Shown: in pieces, positions 34,011 to 45,163 of the stretch
Layout: every line of letters begins with the position of its first letter
Position numbering within the stretch: position 1 is the stretch's first letter
Assembly: GCA_015179125.1 (NCBI GenBank)
Contig: WHVA01000250.1
Coordinates: 1 to 64,000 of the forward strand
Direction: 5' to 3'
Length of the DNA: 64,000 nt
DNA from: Gautieria morchelliformis
Lineage: Eukaryota > Basidiomycota > Agaricomycetes > Gomphales > Gomphaceae
The notes under the pieces: model-generated
Databases searched by the model: none
Told to the model about the DNA's origin: nothing
The model's input: the letters and a program-made list of their open reading frames with translations, nothing else
Position numbers and translations under genes: made by a program

Positions 34011-35030
34011 ATTGGGACTACACGCGCCGCAAGCATTCGTGCTTCGTATACAGGGTCTGACAGGGCTGTTGCGAGGGTTGGATGTCGATGGGAGTGGCAG
34101 CGAGCGCGCTCCAACAATACAAAAGCTCGTTAAGACGCGCACTCTTTCCTGGCGCAGCGAATGTTTGAGCACTCAGTCACGGCGTACCGCAGGATGCAGT
34201 CGACGCTGACGAGGCGCAGCCGACGGTGTAATGCCGAGCGTCGAGCCGGATGTGTGCTCGCCGGAGGGGGTGGCGCTAAGAATACACCGGGGACGGTCTG
34301 TGCATTGCAGGGAGGTGGTCGGTATCGATCGACAATCAAGCTTGGCACTTCGTCTGTGCTTCTTGAGTGACAGATCTCCCGCATCCGGGCGCACACGTCC
34401 CGGAATGCAGACCCCCAGGCGCCATCCCCCACGGCGATGCCCATTCCCGCCGAGCCCCGGGCCCGTTCCGCCGGCAGACCACCACTCATCGACGTCGACG
34501 TGCACCGCGGGCGTCCGCTCCGCCCCCTCTTCCCGCACCCCTGTCTTGAGGAGTATGCTGGCGATAGCAGGGGGCGGGGTGATGGTGAGTGTCGTGTGCA
34601 GGCTGCAATACTCAAGTGGGACGTCACCGCACTTACATATACATTTCCGGTCACGAGCGCGTCATTGCCTGACTCCTGCCGCTCTCCTCTCTCTTCCCAC
34701 CGCTATAACCACATGCTCGCTACACTCACCTCCTTACTGCCCGCCGCACTCGCGGAGAGACTCGACAAGCTCGCCGACGACGCCCAGCCAGCGGGGGCTG
34801 AAGGACGCCCCCAAAGCGTCCGAGGAACCGAACAAGAAGCACAAGGAAAAAAGGCTCTCTTCGAACGAGGTAGGTCTAGTTCTGCCTGTTTTCACTCGAG
34901 GATCTCACGTATTAGATTAGACCTTCATCGTCGTCCGCCCTCCCCCGCAAAGTCGAACCACCCGCTCAATCTCCAGCTCCCCCCCACCCTTCGCGCACGG
35001 GCGCTCACTCTGGATTGCCAGTGAGGACCA
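34011..35030 (+). pseudogene. GC-rich hypothetical gene family H, copy 1 (5' part)
   Basis: The first exon starts at 34711 (MLATLTSLLPAALAERLDKLADDA); after a small frame shift, GLKDAPKASEEPNKKHKEK and SSNE lead to a donor-like gtaggt at 34870. The second part (NHPLNLQ) is cut at about 35024 and the C-terminal exon seen at 43100-43250 is missing. I do not recognise the function; the N-terminus is an amphipathic helix followed by a Lys-rich segment. The upstream 34200-34700 is conserved among the H copies and may be its promoter. Confidence 0.45.
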
Positions 35031-35380
35031 ATTACATGCCGTTCGACGTCAAATTGGTTGAAATGATCTCTAGAACCCCTCCGAATCACTTCCAGCCCAT
35101 GCTGGATGCAGTGAATAATCTGACAGTAATATTCAGGCGGCTAACTATATCTGATGCCACGTGTTATTACTAACTTTAATTCTTTTTCCTGTGGTGTTCA
35201 TCCATCAGACCCTTCCGCCATCATGCTTCGGCGTTGATATAGGATGCTATGAATATCTGTTAACCTGGCAGCACCCATGGCCAGAATCTTATATAGACAC
35301 CTTCCGCCGACTGTTACTCCAACAAATCGCTACACAAAACATAGCCCCTTACCTGCATCTCAGGTTATCTTTCTTGTACC
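35031..35380 (+). promoter_or_regulatory. Promoter region of DUF6533 copy B (inverted unit)
   Basis: Reverse complement of the 40965-41200 promoter. It includes the TATA-like cttatatagac at about 35288. The inverted junction between the A-side and B-side units is near 35030. Confidence 0.5.
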
Positions 35381-36852
35381 ACGGCGGACCCATCGGCTGA
35401 TATCCAAGTACTCTCAGACGAGTATGTACTTACTACATCGAGTGCGATGCAGAAGAACTTACCTGAACTAGCTTTGCCAACTACGTCTCTTTCGCAGCGC
35501 TTAGTATGCGTCCATGTCCCGTCTAATCCCACAATTTACATAACTAGTTCCACAGCACTGCTCATATACGACACGCTTCTCACATTGCCATCTGAGATCA
35601 GGCACATTTGGTCCAAGAACGTCAAAATCGGCACCATTCTCTATTTACTCGCTTGTTACCTGGCCTTGGCTTCGCTTCTTGTCGTGGCGTATCCCGATTT
35701 ATCTAACATATCCCTTGAGGTGATTACCAAGGTTCTCGTGTGTAAGAACCCTACAGATTTGAACGAGGATCTACTATGACTTTCATTCCTAGAAGCAATA
35801 AGTGAGTGAAATGTTTGAAGGAAATGTAATACTATAACTCATGCTGCTGATGCCTTCATTGTCGCTTGTCTGATCGGAGTACAGGGTGAGTGAGAATACC
35901 CGTACACATTTCAATTAGAATTATTAACACAATTTACTTGCCTAGGCCTTCTGTTAGCTTGCACCTATGCTATCTCCTATCAGAATCAATGAGTTTTGGG
36001 TGTCCTTGGGATACTTAGTCTTGGTGCTATTATCCCTACAGTGGTATGTGCCCATCCAGACTTTAAATAAATAACATATTCACATCACTGGATATAGTAT
36101 GTGTCTGTTTTGGACAACTGCAATCCCACTTGCTCACAAGCTAATACAATGAAATTGTCAGTATGGACTAGGACTTTCTAATTTATACTAAAACATTCTC
36201 CAGGTGTAAGCTATAGAGGCCTGGACTTACCCAATCTGTCTCTGAATACCTTTGACAGTGGATAGCATCAGTGATGTTGCTGTAATCCTATTTTACACTG
36301 GAGTTGTGATGGTAACCATTCCTAGCTCAATTGAAACCTTGGGGGCTTTGGCAGAAAGGTGAAATTCAGGATAAGAAATCTCTCATTAGTCTAGTGATTT
36401 ACCAAGGTCGGTGTACCACATATTGCTCATATGTGTGGACATGTCACTAATCTACAGGTAAGGCTTTGTCAGATATGGGTATGGAATATTGTTCCTATGA
36501 TACTTCATATACCTGATTCATATTCAGATTTGTTTTACAAGTAGTTTGGCCAATACTATCACAACGAAGGTATGGTGACTTATAAACTTGTTGAGCTTTA
36601 GAGTTTACTTTGTATTCTCTTTCAATTTAGGTGTTATGGGTATGTAAGGTATTGATAATATTACCAAAATGGCTAATATCAGCTCCTTCATATAAAAAGT
36701 CAACACTGGCTCGTATCCTAGGCCTTCTTCAGAACAGGTATATTATCTACCAATTAAAGAATAAATATATGATAGTACTAACAGTACAGATCCAGCTTGT
36801 CAGTGATTATCCTCTGCCACTTCCATCTAACTCTCCAAGAGAGATGCAGTCA

Positions 36853-37243
36853 CACTGGAGGTATATAAAAATTTTCTGGTCTGAAAAACAGTTTAAAAAA
36901 CTGTAAAGATATTCCAAATTTTTTTAGTTTTTTTAATATAAAAAAAACTTTAACAAAATTTTGTGTTTTTGTTAGAATTTGTTGAGCAAGAAAATTTCAA
37001 AGTTTGCTGAAGGGTTTTTTTATGTGTTTTTATAAGTTTCTTTGTGAAAACACAAAGAAACCCATAAAAAACCCTGCAAAAAACTTTGGATTTTCATTAC
37101 AATTTTCTTGTTTGACAAATTCTAATAAAAACACAAAATTTTATTATACCTTTTTCACTCAAAAAACACTAAAAATGTTTAGAAAATCTTTACAGTTTTT
37201 TGAACAGTTTTTCAGACCATAAAACCTTTCTATGCCTGCAGTG
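36853..37243. mobile_element. Fold-back MITE with CACTG ends, copy 1 (391 bp)
   Basis: Begins CACTGGAGG and ends CTGCAGTG; the two halves are nearly reverse complements throughout, so the element is one long hairpin. It is flanked by TCA on both sides (36850-36852 and 37244-37246), and other copies of the host gene read agtcaac without it. Three-bp TSDs and CACT(A/G) ends are hallmarks of the CACTA/EnSpm superfamily. Confidence 0.8.
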
Positions 37244-37250
37244 TCAACTG

Positions 37251-37639
37251 TGTTATTTCGTTATTTCATTGCCTTGCCAAAATGGGAAGGACTCGGAGGA
37301 GTATGCGCATTAACTCAAGCGCAGGAGATGTAGGGAAAAGAAACTGAGACTGATAGTGAGAACACTGTTAACTCACTCGACCGGACTCAACAATGTGAGT
37401 GAATGGGCTGAAACCAATGATTTGTTGTAGCTAAAGTCCTAGCTACTTATACAGTGGTGAACAGGGGTAAAACCCTATGGAACATTGGATTAGGAGTGCA
37501 TACATCACCAATGATGTCAATGATGATGCTATGTGCCCCTAGGTGGATAATCCATTGATGATGATGTATGCCCCTAGGAGGATAATCCATTGATGATAAT
37601 GTATGCCCCTAGGAAATGTTCTCCTAGAATCCAATAACA
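37251..37639 (+). repeat. Solo LTR (389 bp), TSD AACTG
   Basis: TGTTATTTCG...CCAATAACA, with inverted ends TGTTATT/AATAACA, flanked by AACTG (37246-37250 and 37640-37644). It contains 2-3 copies of a ~37-bp unit (tgtatgcccctaggaggat). No internal retroelement sequence. Confidence 0.8.
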
Positions 37640-37944
37640 AACTGAACAGCCCCTCATTGCAGCCCCTCATTGCCTACTCTTTCATTCGCCACCTTCCAAG
37701 CTGCCAGAAATGTGTTCACAATGCCCCAGTGGCTGAATTTGGAGACCCACACTTGAGCCAGGCTTTTAGCGCTGAGACCTTGGAGGATAATATGCCTGTT
37801 CAGGAAAGCCAGCATGAAGAGGCTGGGCCTGCTGGGATAGAGTTGGTTGAGTGTCCTTGGGTGACTGGATATCCTGGAGATGTCAAAATGGTGGGACCTA
37901 TTGTCTCCGGTGAGCAGTTAGTGTCTCCATCAGACAGTGGCTAA

Positions 37945-39233
37945 TTTTCAGTAGAGTCGAAGAATGGCACAGTTTGATGACAGCAACCAAGCTAATGCAT
38001 CATAATTGCAATTCCAATACAAACCCCCCAGTGGTCAAGATACACTAACCATCCCCTTCTCACATTTCTATCTACCAATCTATTGCAGTGCTCTGCAATT
38101 AGTCGCCATAGAATCCTTGGCATATCATCAAAAAACCATATATATATACATATACTTATATATGCCATGACACTTCGAATTTGACTGTGTTTGTAATTTA
38201 TACATTGAATTTTTGGAAATGCTTATCAACCAGATACTGATAGTTCTTAGGGAATAGAGGTTTTGTTAGGCACCACTTGCACCTAAGACAAACATGCTCA
38301 CCTCCACAGTTAGCATGACACAGACATGGCCATGGACATGGACAAACCCTGACATCATTGTTGTATGGTATGTACATGTCATCCTATCCACTCCTCTCAC
38401 ACCATCCACTCCCCTATAGTATCTCTCAAGGCCACACATTTTACCCCTACACTATTAAACATTCTCATTATACCTCCCCTCAGACAACACTAACACCTTT
38501 CCCTCCCAGACTTCAGATCTCCCACAGCCCTCTCCCTGCCATGTACATGAATTCAACATGTTTCTGGTCTCTACTAGCAGAGGGGACAGTTGGGGGGAGG
38601 GTGGAGTGTGCAGGTCCCAGGTGTAGATCAGGTGAGCAAGAGCTGAGTGCAGGCGTATATGTTTGTAGGATGAGGGTTGAATTGGTGGAGAAGGGGTGTG
38701 GCTTTGAATGATCACCCAGTTCAACATGCAGGAGAGCCTACAGCACCAAGTGGCTGAGTATTCCACGTGCTGGAGACTTGGTGTGTGACAATCACTGAGT
38801 TGCACTCCAGACTTCTCCTTGAGATGCATTTCTTCAATCTGCACACAGTGTACTGACTCTGAGCAGCAATATACAAATGGTATTTGCATAAAGCAAAGTA
38901 ATAATAAATTACAAACATTCAAATTTGAAGCATCACATCATACATATATATGATTTTTTGGGAATATGGGGGGCTAGAGTGTGTAAATAACCACATAGCC
39001 TAGGGTGACAAAGTGCAGAGTGCTGGAATAGCTTGGTAGATTGGAACAGTGAGGACAGGATGGTTAATGTAAGTCTCTTTGCCTTGACTGCTGGGGGGTT
39101 TGTATTGCAATTGCAGTTATGATACATTAGCTTGGATGCTGTCATCAAACTAGGCTGTTCTCCCAGACTCTACTGAACCATTAACCAGTGTCTAAAGGAT
39201 CAACTGCTCACTGGAGACAATAGGCCCTGCCAT
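37945..39233. repeat. Inter-unit spacer, meeting point of inverted units B and C
   Basis: 37945-38150 is the reverse complement of the sequence after the tail of copies C-E (for example 39000-39230). 38560-38760 is the reverse complement of 43640-43830 and contains a remnant of the tRNA-like sequence (gcaccaagtggctgag). No gene. Confidence 0.6.
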
Positions 39234-40961
39234 TTATACATCTCCAGGATATCCAGTTGCCCAAGGAAACTCATCTGACTCTATCCCAGCAGGCCCAGCC
39301 TCCTCAGGCTGGCTTTCCTGAACAGGCACATCATCTGCCAAGGTCTGAGCGCTCAAAGCCTGGCTCAAGTCTGGGTTCCCAAATTCGACAACTATAGCAT
39401 TGTGAATACTTTGTTTGGCAGCTTGGAAGGTGGAGAATGAAAGAGTGGGCAATGAGAGGCTGTGAAGTTGACTGTGTCTCTCTTGGAGAGTTAGATGGAA
39501 CCGGCAGATGATAATCACTGATAAGCTGTATGTGCACTGTTAGTACTATCATGTCTTCCTTCTTTCTTAACTTGATGAGCATATACCTGTTCTGAAAAGG
39601 AGTTAAGATACCAGAAATGCTTGCCTTTGTATCACGAAGGAGCTGGTATTAGCCATTTTGTTATTATGATCAATATCTTACATACCCTGAACACCTAATT
39701 GAGAGAAAGCACCAAGTAAGCTCTGAAGCTCAACAGGTTTATCAGTAACCATACCTTTGTTGTGATAGTATTAGCCAAAGTTATTGTAAGCACAAATCTG
39801 AATATGAATCAGATATATGAAATATCATAGGAACAATATTCCATACCCATATCTGACAAAGCCTTACCTGTACATTAGTGATATCCACACATATAAGCAA
39901 TATAGTGTAAACTCACCTTGGTGAATCAGTAAACTGACAAGTGATTTCTTATTCCAAATTTCACCTTTCTGCCAAAGCTTTAAGGTTTCAATAGAGGTTG
40001 GAATGGTTACTATCACAACCCCAGTGTCAAAAAGGATTATAGCAACACTACTGATGGTATCCACTGTCAAAGGTATTCAGCAACACACTGGGCAAATGCA
40101 GGTCCCTAGATCTTACAACTGAAGAATTTGTTAGTGTTAATATAAGCAGAAAGCCTTACTCAGTACTGACAACACCAATATATTATATTGTGAACTAGTG
40201 AGATTGCAGTGGTCCAAAACAGACTTGTACTATATCCAGTGAAATGAATTTATGTGATTTATACAAAGTCTGCACAGGGACATACCATTTCCAGGATAAT
40301 AGTACCAAGAATAAGCAGCCCAAGGACAGCCAAAGCTGTTTTATTCTGAGAGGAGATAGCATAGGTGCGAGCTAGCAGAAGCCCTAGACAAGTAAATTGT
40401 GTTAATAATTCTAATTGAAAGTATATGGGTATTATCACTCACCCTGTACTCCAATCAGAGCAGAGACAATGAAATCATCACCTAGGTGAATTAAAGTATT
40501 ACATTTCCTTCAAACATTTGAGTCACTATGTTGCTTCTTCATAAGGAATGAAAGTTCTACTGGATCCTCATTCAATCAGTAGGGTTGTTACACATGAGAA
40601 CCTTGGTAATCACCTCAAGGGATATGTTAGATAAACCAAAATACGCCACGAGAAGAAGGGCAGCCAAGACCAGGTAACGAGCGAGCAAATAGAGAATGGT
40701 GCCGATTTTGACGTTCTTGGACCAAATGTGCCTGATCTCAGATGGCAATGTGAGAAGCGTGTCGTATATGAGCAGTGCTGTGGAACTAGCTATTTAAATT
40801 GTGGAGTTATACGGGATATGGACACATACTAAGCGCTGCGAAAGTGACGTAGTTGAACGCAAAGCTGGTTCAGGTAAGTTCGTCTGCATCTCACTGAATG
40901 CAGTAAGCACGTACCCGTCTGATAGTATCTGGATACTAGCCGAGGGGTCCGCCTGAGCCAT
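39234..40961 (-). pseudogene. DUF6533 family gene, copy C (nonsense in exon 1)
   Basis: Start ATG 40961. In exon 1 the codon TAC (Tyr, in the PTIY segment) of other copies reads TAA at 40796-40794, just before the DUF6533 core, which continues intact (ALLIYDTLLTLPSEIRHIW). The TM exon VAIILFDTGVVIVTIPTSIETLKLW (40070-39900) and the tail IICRFHLTLQERHSQLHS (39518 to the stop at 39234) are open. No insertion is present, making it the reference for the uninterrupted gene length (about 1.73 kb). Confidence 0.75.
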
Positions 40962-41440
40962 GGTGCGAGAAAGAAAGAATCGGATTCAGACGAGGGACTA
41001 AGTTTTGTGTAGCGATGTGGGGTTGGAGTTGCAGACCGCGGAAGGTGTCTCTATATAGGTTTCTGGCCATGGGTGCTGCCAGGTCAACAGATATTCATAG
41101 CATCCTATATCAGTGCCGAAACATGGCGCAATTTTCAAGCCGGAAGGGTCTGATAGATGAATATCTTATGTAAAAGAATTGAAGTTAGTTGTACTAGGTA
41201 GAAGCAACAGATATAGTTGGCCGCTCGGGTGAGTAATCGAGGCTTCCGACTGGCTTTTTGCCAGGAGTCGTTATTACTCCGATTTGCAGGGGCGGATTGG
41301 TTGCCAAGATCCACTTAAAATTTGTCGTCATGGAAGCACACTTGGCACTCAAAGTGCCGTGTCAGCGCAACACCACATGAAAACCAACTGCGACAAGCTC
41401 ACTGGTGTATATTAAGATGACACTTCTCCAGCGTGTTCCC
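40962..41440 (-). promoter_or_regulatory. Promoter and upstream repeat of copy C
   Basis: TATA box (CTATATAG complement at about 41051). The rest is conserved with the upstream regions of D (48110-48600), E (56475-56950) and F (61416-61880), including a cctgggcggcatggtcgcc stretch there. Confidence 0.5.
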
Positions 41441-42140
41441 TTTGAAGAGGAAGTGAGATGAGATCACATAAGAGATCTAGCCTGGCCATGTCAACGCCAT
41501 CCATGTGGCTGTAATTCTATAGCGATGCTGGATGATCTCGGCAATGTTGCTGGATATGGGGACGCGCGTCGATTCTCATATTGGCGACATGTCCTGTGCC
41601 ACGTGAGAAGATGTCGTATAAAGAGTCCATCGAATTGCAAAGTTCTTCGAATTGCAAAGTCCATCAAATTGCAAAGTCCATCGAATTGCAAACGGAGCAC
41701 CATGACATGGAATCCGCGAGAATTTGCACTCGGGGTATCATCTGTCATGGCGATATAGAGCTGTGCCCGGTGGCCCAGGAAGCTACTGAGGTGATCTGCG
41801 ACGTGTTCGCAGTTCCAACTTGGTATGACATACTAGTATGGAGACAACGCGCCTTAACAAGCAAATACGGTATTGGACCTCTGGAATGATTTTTCAGTCA
41901 TCCGCTGTCATGAATCATAATGTCAGCTCCAGTGGAACACCGGTAACAAGCTAACCTGGTTGAATCCACAGTCGATATAAGCAACATTATCCAGATACAC
42001 TTCATCGAGTTTCACAGGATTTCCATGCATTGTGTTATCGACCTGGTGATTCTGAGCGAATAGAGATTTCGTCGTGCGTGGCCACAACATGTTGGCAATG
42101 GCGAGCGCTACCAAACCAAGACAACATGCAACACCGGGCT
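41441..42140 (-). pseudogene. Membrane-protein relic M, copy 1
   Basis: The minus strand encodes ALAIANMLWPRTTKSLFAQNHQVDN and HGNPVKLDEVYLDNVAYIDCGFNQ (42114-41923). The same peptides recur in broken frames in the E and F units (57498-57818, 62400-62580), where a TM segment (LLAIAIESGVGVACCLGLVALALANIL) precedes them. Unrecognised; probably the end of another membrane-protein gene. Confidence 0.4.
41625..41692. repeat. 17-bp tandem repeat, four copies
   Basis: Four perfect-length copies of gtccatcgaattgcaaa with 1-2 differences. The E and F units have a single unrepeated segment here, so the expansion is specific to unit C. Confidence 0.85.
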
Positions 42141-43320
42141 AAGAATAGATCAGGGCCAGGGCCGCGTCGGCGCATGGCGGTGCAGGAGGTGGCCGGATCG
42201 ATCGACATTCAGGCTCTGCCGGGCGCACGTGTCCTGGAATGCAGACCCCCAGGCGCCATCTCCCACGGCGACGCCCATGCCCGCCGAGCCCCCGTTCCAC
42301 CGGCAGACTGCCACTCAGGAGCGTGCTGGCGCTAGCAGGGAGTCCGACGGCGCACGCGACGGTCGGCGCGATGGACAGGCGGGGTGGGCGGATACAAGTG
42401 CAGCCTCCGACGGTGGTCAGTGTCGTGTGCAGGCTGCTATACTCAAGTGGGACGTCGCGGCACTTACGTACGTATACGTTTCCGGACAAGAGCGCGCGTC
42501 ATTGCCTGACTCCTGCCGCTCTCCTCTCTCTTCCCGCCGCTATACCCACACACTCTCCACACTCTCCTCCTTCCTGACCGCCACACTCGCCGAGAGACTC
42601 GACAAGCTCCCGACGACGCACCAAGCCAGCAGGGGCTCAACGACGCCCCCGAAGCGTCCGAGGACTCGAACAAGACGCACAAGAAAAAAAAAACAGGTCT
42701 CCTCGAACGAGGCACGTCTATTTCTGCCTGATTTCGCTCGACGATCTCACGTTCAGATTTGACCTGTATTGTCGTCCTCCCGCCCCCCGGATAAGTCGAA
42801 CCACCCGCTCAATCTCCAGCACCAGGCTCCAGCTCGTCCCCGCCCACCCTCCGCGCGACCGCCCGGGCACGGGCACGGCCTCTTCGTCGACAGCCACGTT
42901 TGGCAATCCACGGTTCTCTGCAGATCTAGCGCAAGGTCATGATGCTGCGCCGCCGCCGCCACCGTCGCCCCCCACCTCAGACTCCGACCACGCCCTCCGC
43001 CGCACGCCCTCTCCGCGCTCCGGCTCCTCCGCCTTCGGCGTTTCCGGCCCCGTCACGTCCTTCGCGTCCACCACCTCTGCCCGCCGCATGATCATAACCT
43101 CAGCGCGCACAACGCCCCCCCCAACACCGTCGTCGACGCCCGCTTCCACAAGCGCACGCTCGAGCTCGTGGACCTCGCGCTGCTTGAGCCCGCGGAGGTG
43201 TGGCTCGACAAGGACGGCACGCCGGGCGCGCGTGCATACATTAGGATCTAACCACTACATTTTTATCTTGACGAGTTCTTCTGTGGTATCGTGTCGTATG
43301 TGACGTCGGGTCCTATGCTG
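42141..43320 (+). pseudogene. GC-rich hypothetical gene family H, copy 2 (most complete)
   Basis: The first exon about 42553 (TLSTLSSFLTATLAERLDK...) leads to a donor-like site after SSNE (about 42712). The second exon contains NHPLNLQ, a Pro/Arg-rich stretch and NPRFSADLAQGHDAAPPP...SPPTSDSDHALRRTPS, then ARRMI. A frame change is then needed to reach PNTVVDARFHKRTLELVDLALLEPAEVWLDKDGTPGARA, ending at TAA about 43250. The GC-rich third positions support coding in these frames. Function not recognised. Confidence 0.45.
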
Positions 43321-43529
43321 ACCTGCTGGTGTGTTCTATCGTCCATCCCGGTCTGTCCTGTCATATATCGCCTGCAATATCATGACTAAGAACGATGTGC
43401 GTACATGTCTTCGCGTGATGTGTGAGGCGTGTATCATGCGGTGCGGCGCACTCGTGTGGTCCAACACTAAGCTTCCCAAGAAAAACCGGCCGCCGTTCAT
43501 ATTTTCTCAAAGGATAATCAGAAACAGCG
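43321..43529. other. 3' flank of family H copy 2
   Basis: Conserved with 49000-49230 and 59400-59640 (tgtgaggcgtgtatcatgcgg); probably 3' UTR or spacer of family H. No ORF supported. Confidence 0.35.
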
Positions 43530-43603
43530 TACCAACGCCAGGTTTTCGATCCTGGGACTTCGGGGTTATGGGCCCCATGCGCTTCCTACTGCGCCAAGTT
43601 GCT
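43530..43603 (-). tRNA. Initiator tRNA-Met(CAT)-like gene, probably a pseudogene
   Basis: Minus strand: AGCAACT acceptor, TG, a GCGC/GCGC D-stem, an anticodon stem GGGG/CCCC presenting CAT in CCCATAA, and a T-arm CCAGG...CCTGG with the initiator-specific AUCGAAA-type loop. Deviations: the T-loop has one extra A, the D-loop is one base longer than usual, and two of seven acceptor pairs fail (G2 and position 7). No intron. The GGGCCCATAACC anticodon arm is exactly complementary to the primer site of the copia element at 51824. Confidence 0.6.
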
Positions 43604-44504
43604 GAGCGTTCCGCATCCCGCGAGACATGGTGTGCGCCGATCACTGGTGGCACTCCAAACACTCTCCTGCATCTATCTCGACCCGGGCAATCGTTCCAAG
43701 CCACGCCTTTTCTCCACCAATTCACGCTCATCCTACAAACGTATACTGCCCGCATTCCAGCTCTTGCTGGCCTTATCTACCCCCGGCACATGCACATGCC
43801 CCCCCACAACCGTCCCGTCCGCTGGTAGAGACATCGGAGACATAATTATGTGTTTATGTCCATGGGAGGGATAGGGCTGTGGGAGATATGAAGCCTGGGA
43901 GGGAAATGTGTTAGTGTTGTGTGAGGGGAGGTGGAACGAGGACGTTCGATGGAGTAGGAGTAAACTGTGTGGTCTTGAGAGATAGGGCAGTGGATGGTGT
44001 GAGAGGAATGGATGGGATGACATGTACATACCGTGCAACAATGACATTAGGGTTTTTCCACATCTGTGCCCATGTCTGTGTCATGCTGCTCCTTGTAGCT
44101 ATGGAGGTGAGCATGTTTGTCTCAGTTTGGTGGGGTGAGTGGCACACAACGAAACCTCTCTTAGCTCAGAATTATCAGTATCCGGTCGATAATTATTTCC
44201 AAAACTTGATGAATAAATTACCAACACATTCAAATTCAAGTGTCTCAGCATATATATATATATATATATATATATGGTTTTTTGATGATGTGGGTGGCCA
44301 GAGTGGGTGGATAGCTAAATATTTTATGGCAACTAATTCCAGGGTGCTGCAATAGCTTGGTAGATTGGAAAGGTGAGAACAGGATGGTTAATGTAAGTCT
44401 CTGCATCTTGACTTCTGAGTAGTTTGCATTGGAATTGCAGTTATGATGTGTTAGCTTGGATGCTGCCATCAAACTGTGCCATTCTTCCAGACTCTACCAA
44501 ACCG
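43604..44504. repeat. Spacer of unit C/D with (AT)n tract
   Basis: 43640-43850 is repeated at 49330-49560 and inverted at 38560-38720. A perfect (AT)n microsatellite lies at about 44252-44274; 44290-44500 is the conserved 3' flank of the DUF6533 copies. No gene. Confidence 0.6.
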
Positions 44505-45163
44505 TTAACCAGTACCTGAAGTAGACAATAACTGCTCACCAGAGACAATAGGCCCTGCCATTTCTAGATCTCCAGGACATCCAGTTGCCCAAGGAAACTC
44601 ATCCAATTCTATCCCAGCAGGCCCAGCCTCCTCATGCTGGCTTTCCTGAACAGGCACATTGTCCTCCAAGGTCTCAGCACTAATATCCTGGCTCAAATCT
44701 AGGTTCCCAAATTCAGCCACTATGGCATTGGGGACACTTTGTCTGGCAGCTTGGAAGGTGGAGAATCACAGACTAGGTAATGAGGGGCTGTGACGTTGAC
44801 TGTGTCTCTTTTGGAGAGTTAGATGGAACCGGCAGATGATAATCACTGACAAGCTGTATATACATTGTTAGTACTATGATGTCTTTCTTCTTAACTTGAT
44901 GGGACTATACCTGTTCTGTAAAGAGCCTAAGATGCCATCAAGGCCTGACTTTATATCACTGAGGAGCTGATATTAGCCATGTTGTTATTATGATCAATAC
45001 CTTACATACCCTTAACACCTATATTGAGAGAGAACACCAAGTGAACTCTGAAGCTCAACAGATTTATAAGTAACCATACCTTCACTGTAATAGTAGCAGC
45101 CAAACTAATTGTAAGCACAAATCTGGATATGAATCAGATATATGAAATATCATAGGAACAATC

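Larger units (their letters stand above)
35381..37944 (+). pseudogene. DUF6533 family gene, copy B (inverted, start lost, two exonic insertions)
   Basis: The usual ATGGCTCAG start reads ACGGCG at 35381, so the normal initiator is lost; the next Met is about 25 codons in (MQKNLPEL). Exon 1 retains ALLIYDTLLTLPSEIRHIWSKNVKIGTILYLLACY. The last exon is split by a fold-back MITE (36853-37243) and a solo LTR (37251-37639) only 7 bp apart; the tail resumes at about 37645 and ends at 37944 (IVSGEQLVSPSDSG). It is the only copy on the plus strand. Confidence 0.75.

Noticed and set aside
40780..40840. Alternative short intron in DUF6533 exon 1 (GTATGT...TAG) that would remove the stop in copy C
   Set aside because: It would be only 37-44 nt and joining its ends breaks the frame into the conserved core in every copy tested, so a nonsense mutation is the simpler reading.
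41625..41692. Short regular repeats resembling a CRISPR-like array
   Set aside because: Four contiguous 17-bp units without spacers in a eukaryotic sequence; a simple tandem repeat.
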